From Syntrophobacterales bacterium (GTDB lineage: Bacteria > Desulfobacterota > Syntrophobacteria > BM002), in assembly GCA_030613915.1 (NCBI GenBank), contig JAUWKY010000109.1, forward strand, positions 1 to 7,374: a DNA stretch of 7,374 nt, written 5' to 3'. The number at the start of each line of letters is the position of its first letter. Position 1 is the stretch's first letter. The position numbers and the translations under genes were made by a program. The notes beneath the pieces were generated by a model that was given only the letters and a program-made list of their open reading frames with translations, searched no databases and had not been told where the DNA came from. Below are positions 1 through 5,718 of the stretch, piece by piece.

Positions 1-23
1 GAGTCCTATAAAAGACTAGGCAC

Positions 24-120
24 AAGGTGCAGGGCAAAAGGCGCAAGGCAAAAGTCATTGTGGCGTCATTTGGCTTTGCCGTCATCACGCTACGCTGTCA
101 TTAGGTCACTAGGTCGTCAC
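24..120. repeat. Low-complexity intergenic tract with GTCA repeats
   Basis: The first part (about 24-53) is made of short related words such as GGCAAAAGGCGCAAGGCAAAAG (split: GGCAAAAG, GCGCAAG, GCAAAAG). The second part (54-120) carries GTCA at 54, 65, 81, 97, 105 and 116, mostly inside CGTCAT, TGTCAT or GGTCAC. No convincing reading frame or hairpin spans it. It looks like degenerate tandem-repeat or slippage-prone intergenic DNA. The irregular spacing (11, 16, 16, 8, 11) argues against a clean operator array, though a binding-site cluster cannot be excluded. Confidence 0.45.
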
Positions 121-143
121 AACACATGATCAGGTTGACAGTG

Positions 144-165
144 ATTCATGTAACATCCGGGCTAG
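144..165 (+). repeat. Solo end of the dispersed inverted-repeat element
   Basis: These 22 bases match the right terminus of the MITE-like element (3793-3814) at 19 of 22 positions, including the outermost GGGCTAG. The bases just before it (TGATTCATG) agree better with the reverse complement of that element's left terminus (about 3642-3650). No matching inverted partner is visible nearby, so this is a solo or decayed end. It lies about 80 bases upstream of the tRNA gene. Confidence 0.6.
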
Positions 166-194
166 GTAAAGAGCAGAAATTCTACAACCTTCGC

Positions 195-223
195 TTGACA
201 ATCATGTGGAGATAGAGTTAAAA
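195..223 (+). promoter_or_regulatory. Sigma70-type promoter for tRNA-fMet
   Basis: A perfect TTGACA at 195-200 is followed after 17 bases by TTAAAA (218-223), within an A/T-rich TTAAAAATAA stretch. The predicted transcription start near 230 lies about 14 bases ahead of the mature tRNA 5' end, which suits a short leader removed by RNase P. A second TTGACA at 135-140 has no acceptable -10 element. Confidence 0.6.
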
Positions 224-243
224 ATAAGGGTTCCAAAATTTGA

Positions 244-320
<77 letters not shown>

Positions 321-330
321 GGTTAGATGA

Positions 331-363
331 AAGGGACTTGTGATAAACCACAAGTCCCTTTTT
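331..363 (+). terminator. Intrinsic terminator after tRNA-fMet
   Basis: A perfect 12-bp stem (331-342 with 349-360, AAGGGACTTGTG and its complement) has a 6-nt loop and runs into TTTTT at 359-363. It starts 10 bases after the CCA end. It should separate tRNA transcription from the ABC gene downstream. Confidence 0.9.
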
Positions 364-446
364 CATTTTCAACGGCGGCAGGATCGAGGAGATGAATCGA
401 TTCTCCTGGGAGGGGTTGTAACCCACTAAAAGACAAGGAAAAACTT

Positions 447-475
447 TTGCATAACAACCCAATGCAGTTTACAAT
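447..475 (+). promoter_or_regulatory. Candidate promoter for the ABC/partner-switch gene block
   Basis: TACAAT (470-475) is a good -10 element. It sits 17 bases after TTGCAT (447-452), a weak -35 that matches the consensus only in TTG. The predicted start near 482 would give a leader of about 60 nt before the ATG at 545. The upstream 387-407 stretch contains a short hairpin around the palindrome GAATCGATTC (394-403), a possible operator. The weak -35 suggests low basal or activator-dependent expression; that is an inference. Confidence 0.45.
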
Positions 476-528
476 GCTTCACAGCCTCAATCAGCAATCG
501 TCACACCTCATGATCATTTTAATAACGT

Positions 529-535
529 GGAGGAG
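529..535 (+). promoter_or_regulatory. Ribosome binding site that fixes the ABC start at 545
   Basis: GGAGGAG ends 9 bases before the ATG at 545. The longer frame opens with a GTG at 527 that has no Shine-Dalgarno sequence ahead of it. The purine run lies inside those first codons, so it serves the ATG, not the GTG. Confidence 0.8.
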
Positions 536-544
536 TTGTCTGTC

Positions 545-3070
545 ATGAGAAAGACTGAAACCCTAGTAGTAAAAAGGTCTCTTCCTTCATGGATTCGATC
601 AAGCAATCTTAAGCTTCAAGCGCTCCTTTTACTGGTGATCCTGGTCACGGTTTTTGCCAGGGTCCTACCGCTAGAAATGCAGAAAAGGATTGTCAATGAA
701 GCTATCAGGTTCGGGGAAATCCAGCTGTTGTTTTTATACTGCGGTTTCTATCTTGCCGCGGTCGTTGTCGCCACTGGACTAAAATACCTGATCAGCGCTC
801 TCCAAAATCTCATCGGCGAACGAGCCCTGGCCGACATGAGAAAGGCTCTCTATCATCACATTCTGACCCTTCCTCTAAATTTTTTCAGAAAGACCCAGCC
901 TGGTTTGGTGGTTTCGTCTCTGGTTACCGAACTCGCCTCGGCAGGAAACTTCGTAGGCATGTCAATAGGGGTCCCTGTATCCAGCATTCTTACTCTGTTC
1001 GCTTTTGCTGCCTATCTGATTTGGCTCAATCCGCTCCTGGCGGGAATCTCACTCAGCATATACCCCATGGTTCTCATTCTGCTCCCCCGACTTCAGCAGC
1101 AGGCCAATAAGGCTAACAAACGCAGGGTGGACATGACCAGGACACTTTCAGGTAAAATCGGCGAGGCTATCAGCGGCATTCATGAGATTCACGGCAACGG
1201 CTCCTACCGGATTGAAAACCGCAGATATGGCAAAATGATTGAGAAATTATACAAAATCAGGATTGTCTGGAATCTGTATAAGTTTTCGGTCAAATCGCTA
1301 AACAATTTTTTTAGCAACTTGAGCCCTTTTCTCGTTTTTATCGTGGGGGGTTATCTGGCTATCAAGGGCCGGCTGGACCTTGGAGCGCTGGTCGCTTTTA
1401 TCTCGGCTCAGGAGAAAATCTACGATCCCTGGAAAGAGCTTATTGCATTCTACCAAGTTTATCAGGACGCGAGTGTTCGCTACAAGAGAACCATGGAATA
1501 CTTCGATGAGTTGCCCGAGCACGCTCTTGAACCAGATGACCGCGAGCCTTACGAGCTAGAGGGCAGTATAGAGGTCAAAGACCTGTCATTTCAGGCCGAA
1601 GGTGGTATCCAGTTGCTCGATGGAATCAATCTCTCACTGAAGCCAGGAGAGCAACTGGCCCTGGTGGGTTTCTCCGGCAGTGGTAAGAGCACTTTGGCCC
1701 AGTGCGTTGGACAGCTCTACAAATATACTGGTGGACATATTTTGCTTGGTGGTGAGGAAGTGGCGGATCTGTCCAAGAAAGACATGATACACAACATCGG
1801 TTTTGTTTCCCAGACGCCCTTTACTTTCGAAGGGACAATCAAGGATAATATCCTGTACTCTTATGCTTCCAAGTTTGATAGTGATGAAATTGGCGAAAGT
1901 GATGCCATGCTATCTCTGGACGACATGATCGAAGTTCTCCAACAGACAGGGATATTTGTGGATGTTCTCCGTTTCGGACTGAATAGCATCCTGGTGTACG
2001 ATGAGCACCAGGATTTGGCCTCAAAGATTGTTCGAGTTCGCGAGCACTTCAAGCGAGAATTTGGTGAGGAACTGGCGGATTACGTTGAATTCTTCGCTGA
2101 GGACAACTATCTTTACCACTCTAACATAGCTGCTAATTTGACCTTCGGCTCACCCAACGTAGAGTCTTTTACCCTTCAAAACCTGGCCGTAAATGATTAT
2201 TTTCTGCGATTTCTGGATAAGGCCGATCTCACCCGGACGCTGTTAACTCTCGGCGCAGAGCTCTGCAGACAGACGGTGGATATTTTGGGCAATCTGCCGC
2301 CTGAAAAGGTTTTTTTCGAACAAAGCCCCATTAGGGCGGACGAGTTGGATGAATACAAAATGCTTGCTACCCGTCTGGCAAAAACAAGACTGCATCATCT
2401 CTCACCAGACGATAGGACCAGCCTTTTGCGACTCGCATTACGTTTTATTCCTGGCGTACACAAAATGGTTGGGATGCCAAGCATTTTGGAAGAGCTGATA
2501 TTGGAGGGACGCGCACTTTTCAAGGAGAGTATTTCTAAAGATGATCCCGGGGCTCTTACATTTTATCAGGCCTCGGAATATATCTACTCCCAGACTATCC
2601 TTGACAACATCTTCTTCGGAAAGACCAAAATCGTCAATCCGCAGGCAGAGGAGAAGATCGATCAGAGCATCATCCAGGTTCTTATTGAAGAAGACTTGCT
2701 GGAGACTATTGTAGAAATAGGAATGGAATTCCAGGTGGGGAGCAAAGGTGACAGGCTATCCGGTGGTCAGCGCCAGAAACTGGCCATAGCAAGAGTCTTC
2801 CTGAAAGCGCCCCGGGTTCTCATAATGGACGAGGCCACTTCGGCCCTCGATAATAAATCCCAGGCGCGTATACAGAGTTTGCTTGACACCAGGTGGAAGG
2901 GTCAAAGTACTCTCATTGCGGTGGTGCATCGTCTTGACATTATCAAGAGCTATGACAAGATTGCGGTGATGAAGGCCGGCAGAATCGGTGAAATGGGGAC
3001 GTACGACGACCTCATCGCCAAGAAAGGGATGTTACATGAACTCATCTATGGAAAAAAGACAAGCATCTGA
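545..3070 (+). CDS. ABC exporter-like protein with large triplicated insertion in the nucleotide-binding domain
   Basis: The 841-residue protein fuses a membrane domain to an ATPase domain, as in half-size ABC exporters that work as dimers in the inner membrane. Six hydrophobic segments fall near residues 24-43, 59-86, 137-160, 161-183, 255-275 and 279-299. The NBD has Walker A GFSGSGKST (375-383), Q-loop Gln423, signature LSGGQ (738-742), Walker B VLIMDE with the catalytic Glu at 763, D-loop SALD (766-769) and H-loop His795. Every catalytic motif is intact, so it should hydrolyse ATP. Usual half-exporters are about 580-620 residues. Here the Q-loop and signature are about 315 residues apart instead of about 55, because of an insertion of about 260 residues. 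Segments 516-535 and 673-692 repeat the pattern of the Q-loop segment 420-439. The substrate is unknown. The gene is first in a block of regulatory genes and overlaps the next one. Confidence 0.9.
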   Translation: MRKTETLVVKRSLPSWIRSSNLKLQALLLLVILVTVFARVLPLEMQKRIVNEAIRFGEIQLLFLYCGFYLAAVVVATGLKYLISALQNLIGERALADMRKALYHHILTLPLNFFRKTQPGLVVSSLVTELASAGNFVGMSIGVPVSSILTLFAFAAYLIWLNPLLAGISLSIYPMVLILLPRLQQQANKANKRRVDMTRTLSGKIGEAISGIHEIHGNGSYRIENRRYGKMIEKLYKIRIVWNLYKFSVKSLNNFFSNLSPFLVFIVGGYLAIKGRLDLGALVAFISAQEKIYDPWKELIAFYQVYQDASVRYKRTMEYFDELPEHALEPDDREPYELEGSIEVKDLSFQAEGGIQLLDGINLSLKPGEQLALVGFSGSGKSTLAQCVGQLYKYTGGHILLGGEEVADLSKKDMIHNIGFVSQTPFTFEGTIKDNILYSYASKFDSDEIGESDAMLSLDDMIEVLQQTGIFVDVLRFGLNSILVYDEHQDLASKIVRVREHFKREFGEELADYVEFFAEDNYLYHSNIAANLTFGSPNVESFTLQNLAVNDYFLRFLDKADLTRTLLTLGAELCRQTVDILGNLPPEKVFFEQSPIRADELDEYKMLATRLAKTRLHHLSPDDRTSLLRLALRFIPGVHKMVGMPSILEELILEGRALFKESISKDDPGALTFYQASEYIYSQTILDNIFFGKTKIVNPQAEEKIDQSIIQVLIEEDLLETIVEIGMEFQVGSKGDRLSGGQRQKLAIARVFLKAPRVLIMDEATSALDNKSQARIQSLLDTRWKGQSTLIAVVHRLDIIKSYDKIAVMKAGRIGEMGTYDDLIAKKGMLHELIYGKKTSI

Positions 3071-3563
3071 CACCAGTGAGTTCCAAGAAAATCTTGAGAT
3101 CCTGCGACAAATGGATTTTTTCTCAGCTCTGTCTCTTCAAGCTCTCAAGGTGTTTGCTTATCTTTTCACCAGGGAGATATTTAAGCCGGGAGACTATCTC
3201 TTTCACCAGGATGACAATGACGGCAATGCATTCTATATTTTATCAGGAACTGCCGAGGTGGTTCGCAAAGATGAGAGCGGCGAATTCTGCCTGGGCAAAT
3301 ATGGTGAGGGCGAGTTCCTCGGTGGGCTGGCATTGCTTGGCGACATGCGACGTCTTTTTTCTCTCAAAGCTTTGACGGACATGAGGTGTCTTGTGATGAC
3401 CAGGGAGAAGTTTACCAAGGCCATTGAGCAGTTCCCTGATCTTATGCCGAGAGTTCTGGAGACCATGGTTGACCGGATTCGTTCCTGGGAAGAGAGGCTC
3501 TTTATTGATAAGGACGGACTGTGCGATAGTTGTAGAAAAAAATTTGGTGTGAGTCTTATATGA
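3036..3563 (+). CDS. Cyclic-nucleotide-binding-fold protein with altered ligand pocket and CxxC tail
   Basis: This 175-residue protein is a single CRP/PKA-type cNMP-binding beta-barrel (about residues 28-125) with no helix-turn-helix, so it is not a transcription factor of the usual CRP/FNR type. Visible hallmarks are FKPGDYLFHQDD (49-60), FYILSGTAEVV (66-76) and GEFLGGLALL (92-101). In the phosphate-binding cassette the usual Glu (FGEL) is Gly97, and the R-x-A/T part reads RLFSLKA (106-112). The ribose-contacting acid is thus lost while an Arg remains. It may bind another ligand or none. The tail ends LCDSCRKKF with Cys163 and Cys166, a possible metal or redox pair. The start is chosen at ATG 3036, which has AAGGG 7 bases ahead; ATG 3048 is the alternative. 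It overlaps the ABC gene by 35 bases, which implies translational coupling and partnership with the transporter. Confidence 0.85.
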   Translation: MNSSMEKRQASDTSEFQENLEILRQMDFFSALSLQALKVFAYLFTREIFKPGDYLFHQDDNDGNAFYILSGTAEVVRKDESGEFCLGKYGEGEFLGGLALLGDMRRLFSLKALTDMRCLVMTREKFTKAIEQFPDLMPRVLETMVDRIRSWEERLFIDKDGLCDSCRKKFGVSLI

Positions 3564-3629
3564 ACAGGAGGAACAAGCTTTGATCCATGAACAAGGTTGT
3601 GAGGTTTCAGTTTTCAGGACGAAGGAAGG

Positions 3630-3813
3630 TAGCCCGCATATTTCATGAATCATCTACTGCGACCGTGGATATGGCCGTCCTTCCGGGTGTCCTCGGGCCT
3701 CACGCCCTACGACGTACTGTTCAAGTACGCCTCGGGTCCGAGTCCCTGCGATTGCCCGGTGGCACACCCATCTCCACGGTCTCGCTACGGCAATTCATGA
3801 AATATGCGGGCTA
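3630..3813. mobile_element. MITE-like non-coding element with perfect terminal inverted repeats
   Basis: The 21 bases at 3630-3650 are the exact reverse complement of 3793-3813. Counting the outer TA on each side as a target duplication leaves a 180-bp element with 19-bp terminal repeats (GCCCGCATATTTCATGAAT). Sub-terminal inverted repeats follow: 3661-3674 with 3768-3781 (13 of 14) and GGGTGT (3685-3690) with ACACCC (3764-3769). A central hairpin sits at 3713-3729 (CGTACT, 5-nt loop, AGTACG). The whole element can fold into one long hairpin and encodes no transposase. TA duplication is typical of IS630/Tc1-mariner transposons, so it may be a derivative moved in trans. That assignment is an inference. 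It lies between the cNMP-fold gene and the kinase gene. Confidence 0.8.
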
Positions 3814-3844
3814 GTTGTTGTATACTTATGGAAGGTTTGCGGTC

Positions 3845-4270
3845 ATGATAGGAGATAGAGTTTCATTGGAACTGAAGAACTCCCTTTCTGAACTGAGTAC
3901 ATTGAGGAAAAGCCTAGAGCAGTTCGGAGAAGCGCTGGGCCTCTCTAGCAAGATCTTGTTTGAGATCTCTCTATCCATGGAAGAGCTTTTCAGCAATATC
4001 ATCTCGTATGGATATGCGGACGATGCTGTGCACTGGATCAAGGTAGCCATTTCACATGAAGACGAAATGCTTATCATACGGTTAGAAGACGACGGAATTC
4101 CTTTTGATCCTCTAAAGGCAGAGGAACCAGATTGTGAATGTCCTATTGAACAGCGCAAGATCGGCAACCTTGGTATTCACCTCACCAAGAAGTTCATGGA
4201 TGATATGGTCTATGAAAGGCAGGGGAATAGAAACATTTTGACCGTAAAGAAGAAGATAACCGGTACATAG
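3845..4270 (+). CDS. RsbW/SpoIIAB-type ATP-binding serine kinase (anti-sigma factor family)
   Basis: This 141-residue GHKL-fold protein has the full size of stand-alone partner-switch kinases (HATPase_c_2). The N-box SMEELFSNIISYGY (44-57) carries Glu47 and Asn51, the catalytic-base and magnesium-ligand positions of SpoIIAB. The G1 box is EDDGIPFDP (81-89) and the G2 box GNLGIHL (107-113). In characterised relatives such proteins either sequester a partner (often a sigma factor) or phosphorylate a STAS antagonist on serine. The STAS gene lies 118 bases downstream, so this is a matched pair. ATG 3845 is chosen because GGAAGG (3830-3835) lies 9 bases ahead; the frame could open at TTG 3815, but that codon has no ribosome binding site. 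No sigma factor is encoded in the window, so its target is open. Confidence 0.9.
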   Translation: MIGDRVSLELKNSLSELSTLRKSLEQFGEALGLSSKILFEISLSMEELFSNIISYGYADDAVHWIKVAISHEDEMLIIRLEDDGIPFDPLKAEEPDCECPIEQRKIGNLGIHLTKKFMDDMVYERQGNRNILTVKKKITGT

Positions 4271-4279
4271 TGATTTTCT

Positions 4280-4328
4280 CTGAACACTCAGTCGAGGCTT
4301 CATCAGGTTCACAACTGAGTCCGTTCAG
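4280..4328 (+). other. Long hairpin between kinase and STAS genes
   Basis: CTGAAC plus ACTCAGT (4280-4292) pairs with ACTGAGT (4314-4320) and GTTCAG (4323-4328). This makes 13 base pairs with a 2-base bulge (CC) and a 21-nt loop. No T-run follows, so it is not a canonical terminator. It begins 9 bases after the kinase stop codon. It could be an RNA-processing or stability element, or a site that tunes the ratio of kinase to STAS protein. Confidence 0.5.
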
Positions 4329-4388
4329 TCATTAGCTTGGATGAAATTGTTCCTGCAAACACCAAAGGGTATGGGGAGGGGAGGATAG

Positions 4389-4721
4389 ATGGAAGTCGTA
4401 GAGAAAAAACAGAATGGAATCTGTATTTTGGGTCTCCTTGGTCGTCTTGATTCAAATACGTCCCCGGAATTCGAGAAAAAAATATTCGAAGTAATCGAAG
4501 ATGGGACGAAAAGCGTCATCGTAGATTTTGAGAGTCTGGATTACATTTCAAGCGCTGGATTGCGTGTGCTTTTGAAGGCTACCAAGGAACTAAAGCGCTC
4601 TGATGGAAAAATCGTGCTCTGCTCAATGAAGGAATATATCAAGGAGGTTTTTGAGATAGCCGGATTTGTCTCTCTCTTCCCCATAGTTTCCTCAGTGGGA
4701 GACGCTGTCGAAGAATTTTAG
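4389..4721 (+). CDS. STAS-domain anti-sigma factor antagonist (RsbV/SpoIIAA type)
   Basis: This 110-residue single STAS domain matches the family's usual size. The diagnostic loop reads LDYISSAGLRVLL (50-62). Aligned to B. subtilis SpoIIAA, where Ser58 is phosphorylated, the acceptor would be Ser55. An earlier GLLGRLDSNTSPEFE (15-29) matches the family's strand-helix start, and DGKIVLCSM (72-80) the later strand. In partner switching the unphosphorylated form binds the kinase and frees its target, and phosphorylation by the kinase reverses this. The upstream kinase is the obvious partner. The ribosome binding site is unusually G-rich: GGGGAGGGGAGG at 4373-4384, close to the ATG, suggesting strong translation. 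No PP2C phosphatase to reset it is present in the window. Confidence 0.92.
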   Translation: MEVVEKKQNGICILGLLGRLDSNTSPEFEKKIFEVIEDGTKSVIVDFESLDYISSAGLRVLLKATKELKRSDGKIVLCSMKEYIKEVFEIAGFVSLFPIVSSVGDAVEEF

Positions 4722-4821
4722 GACTATTTCGGCGACAGACAAGAAGAGTAATGATCTTTCTACAAAGTTTTCTGCTCCCATCTGATCATATCTCCAACAG
4801 CTGAATTGAGTTATGGTTTGG

Positions 4822-4860
4822 ACGGTCTGGCGACGGCAATTCGTAAAACATCCGGGCTAG
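4822..4860 (+). repeat. Solo right end of the MITE-like repeat
   Basis: These 39 bases align without gaps to 3776-3814, the right end of the MITE-like element, with 33 identities, and end in the same GGGCTAG. The similarity stops abruptly upstream, and no inverted left terminus is found between the STAS stop and this point. It is a solo or truncated end, 24 bases before the FHA start codon and in the same orientation as the other copies. Confidence 0.75.
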
Positions 4861-4884
4861 AATGAAAAACCGAAGGAGGACCCC

Positions 4885-5442
4885 ATGGAGGAAGTGCATC
4901 ATGAAAAGGTTCTTGACTATCTGCAGAGCCTGCAAGGGCTAGGGTCGGAGCAATTTCTGGCGACATATAGACATCCGTTTTTGTTGGAAAATTACCTGGC
5001 CCCCTCCAGCAGGACAAAGCTAGGGAGGGTGGAAACCATTTCTGAGGTGGACGTAGAGAATCTCCTTTTGCCAACTAGCACCAGCGAGGACGAGCCCCTT
5101 CTTCAGGCCCGGGCTATTCCCTTGGAAAAGAGGGATAAGGATTCGTCGGACCGGATGATTTTTGTGGGACGCTCAGCCAACAATGATATCGTCCTGCTCA
5201 ACAAAATGGTGTCAAAGCTTCATGCTTATTTCTGCCAACTGCCAGGTAGTAGAGTTATTCAGTTAGTAGACATGAACTCCACAAACGGTACCTTTATCAA
5301 TGGCGACAGATTATCCCCGTCAGTGAAGACGAACTTAGATGATGCAGATGTCATTTCTTTCGGCCCTGAAACGAAGTTGGAATTTTTTAGTGTTCCTGGT
5401 TTTTGTCAGCTTCTTCAGCAATTAGCCGAGCTGCCAGATTGA
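4885..5442 (+). CDS. FHA-domain protein
   Basis: This 185-residue cytoplasmic protein has a C-terminal forkhead-associated domain, a fold that binds phosphothreonine peptides. The domain spans about residues 78-168 and shows all signature residues: Gly95-Arg96 (IFVGRSANNDIVL), Ser110-x-x-His113 (VSKLHA) and NSTNGTFING (131-140). With the conserved Arg, Ser and Asn present, it should be competent for phosphopeptide binding. Residues 1-75 are not recognised; they are rich in acidic and helical stretches and contain SRTKLGR and PTSTSEDEP (63-71), the latter a Thr/Ser-rich patch that could itself be phosphorylated. A strong AGGAGG lies just upstream of the ATG at 4885. No Ser/Thr kinase of the Hanks type is encoded here, so its phosphorylated partner is unknown. 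It is the last gene of the block. Confidence 0.9.
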   Translation: MEEVHHEKVLDYLQSLQGLGSEQFLATYRHPFLLENYLAPSSRTKLGRVETISEVDVENLLLPTSTSEDEPLLQARAIPLEKRDKDSSDRMIFVGRSANNDIVLLNKMVSKLHAYFCQLPGSRVIQLVDMNSTNGTFINGDRLSPSVKTNLDDADVISFGPETKLEFFSVPGFCQLLQQLAELPD

Positions 5443-5538
5443 AAATGAGACTTCATTCGTTTCCACGTCATCCTCGCGCAGAACCTGCCCAATTAAGTGG
5501 GGCGGAAATCCAGAGGTAGGGTTCAGTCAATAATTTTC

Positions 5539-5567
5539 TTGACCAATACATCCCAATATTGTAAATT
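5539..5567 (+). promoter_or_regulatory. Candidate promoter for a small RNA
   Basis: TTGACC (5539-5544) and TAAATT (5562-5567) are separated by 17 bases. The predicted start is near 5574. No reading frame with a ribosome binding site follows before the terminator, so this promoter would drive a short non-coding transcript. Confidence 0.45.
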
Positions 5568-5573
5568 ATGGGT

Positions 5574-5653
5574 AATAGGGAGACGCCAGTCTCCCTTGGT
5601 GCCCCTTGCCCCTATCGGCCGCTGTGCGCCGGGCCGATAGGGGTTCTTTTTTT
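5574..5653 (+). ncRNA. Candidate small RNA with two hairpins
   Basis: About 80 nt lie between a promoter-like pair and a strong terminator. Hairpin one is GGGAGAC, a 4-nt loop GCCA, GTCTCCC (5578-5595), perfectly paired. A C-rich single-stranded linker (TTGGTGCCCCTTG, 5596-5608) follows, then the terminator stem. This stem, open linker, terminator layout is common in trans-acting regulatory RNAs, and the CCCCTT linker could pair with G-rich ribosome binding sites. I do not recognise an RNA family. It could instead be the 3' untranslated end of the FHA transcript. Confidence 0.4.
5609..5653 (+). terminator. Strong intrinsic terminator
   Basis: A perfect 12-bp stem, CCCCTATCGGCC (5609-5620) with 5632-5643, has an 11-nt loop and is followed by TTCTTTTTTT. 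On the opposite strand no T-run follows, so it acts on plus-strand transcription only. It ends the FHA-containing transcription unit and/or the candidate small RNA, and protects the convergent minus-strand operon. Confidence 0.9.
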
Positions 5654-5718
5654 GGGGCTCTGCAGATTATTCGAGTGCTGTTTACCTTCCTAGGTTTGAG
5701 CATTTAAAGTTACCCTGC

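Noticed and set aside
387..407. Hairpin around the palindrome GAATCGATTC upstream of the ABC promoter
   Set aside because: Only a 6-bp stem, and no T-run follows. It could be an operator, but nothing else in the sequence supports that.
3587..3814. Plus-strand frame of 75 codons between the cNMP-fold and kinase genes
   Set aside because: About 80 percent of it is the MITE-like element, including both terminal repeats. Its start is 15 bases from the Shine-Dalgarno sequence, and the product has no recognisable domain.
3821..3826. TATACT at the right junction of the MITE-like element as an outward promoter for the kinase
   Set aside because: No -35 element at 16-18 bases. A start near 3833 would fall at or inside the kinase ribosome binding site (3830-3835).
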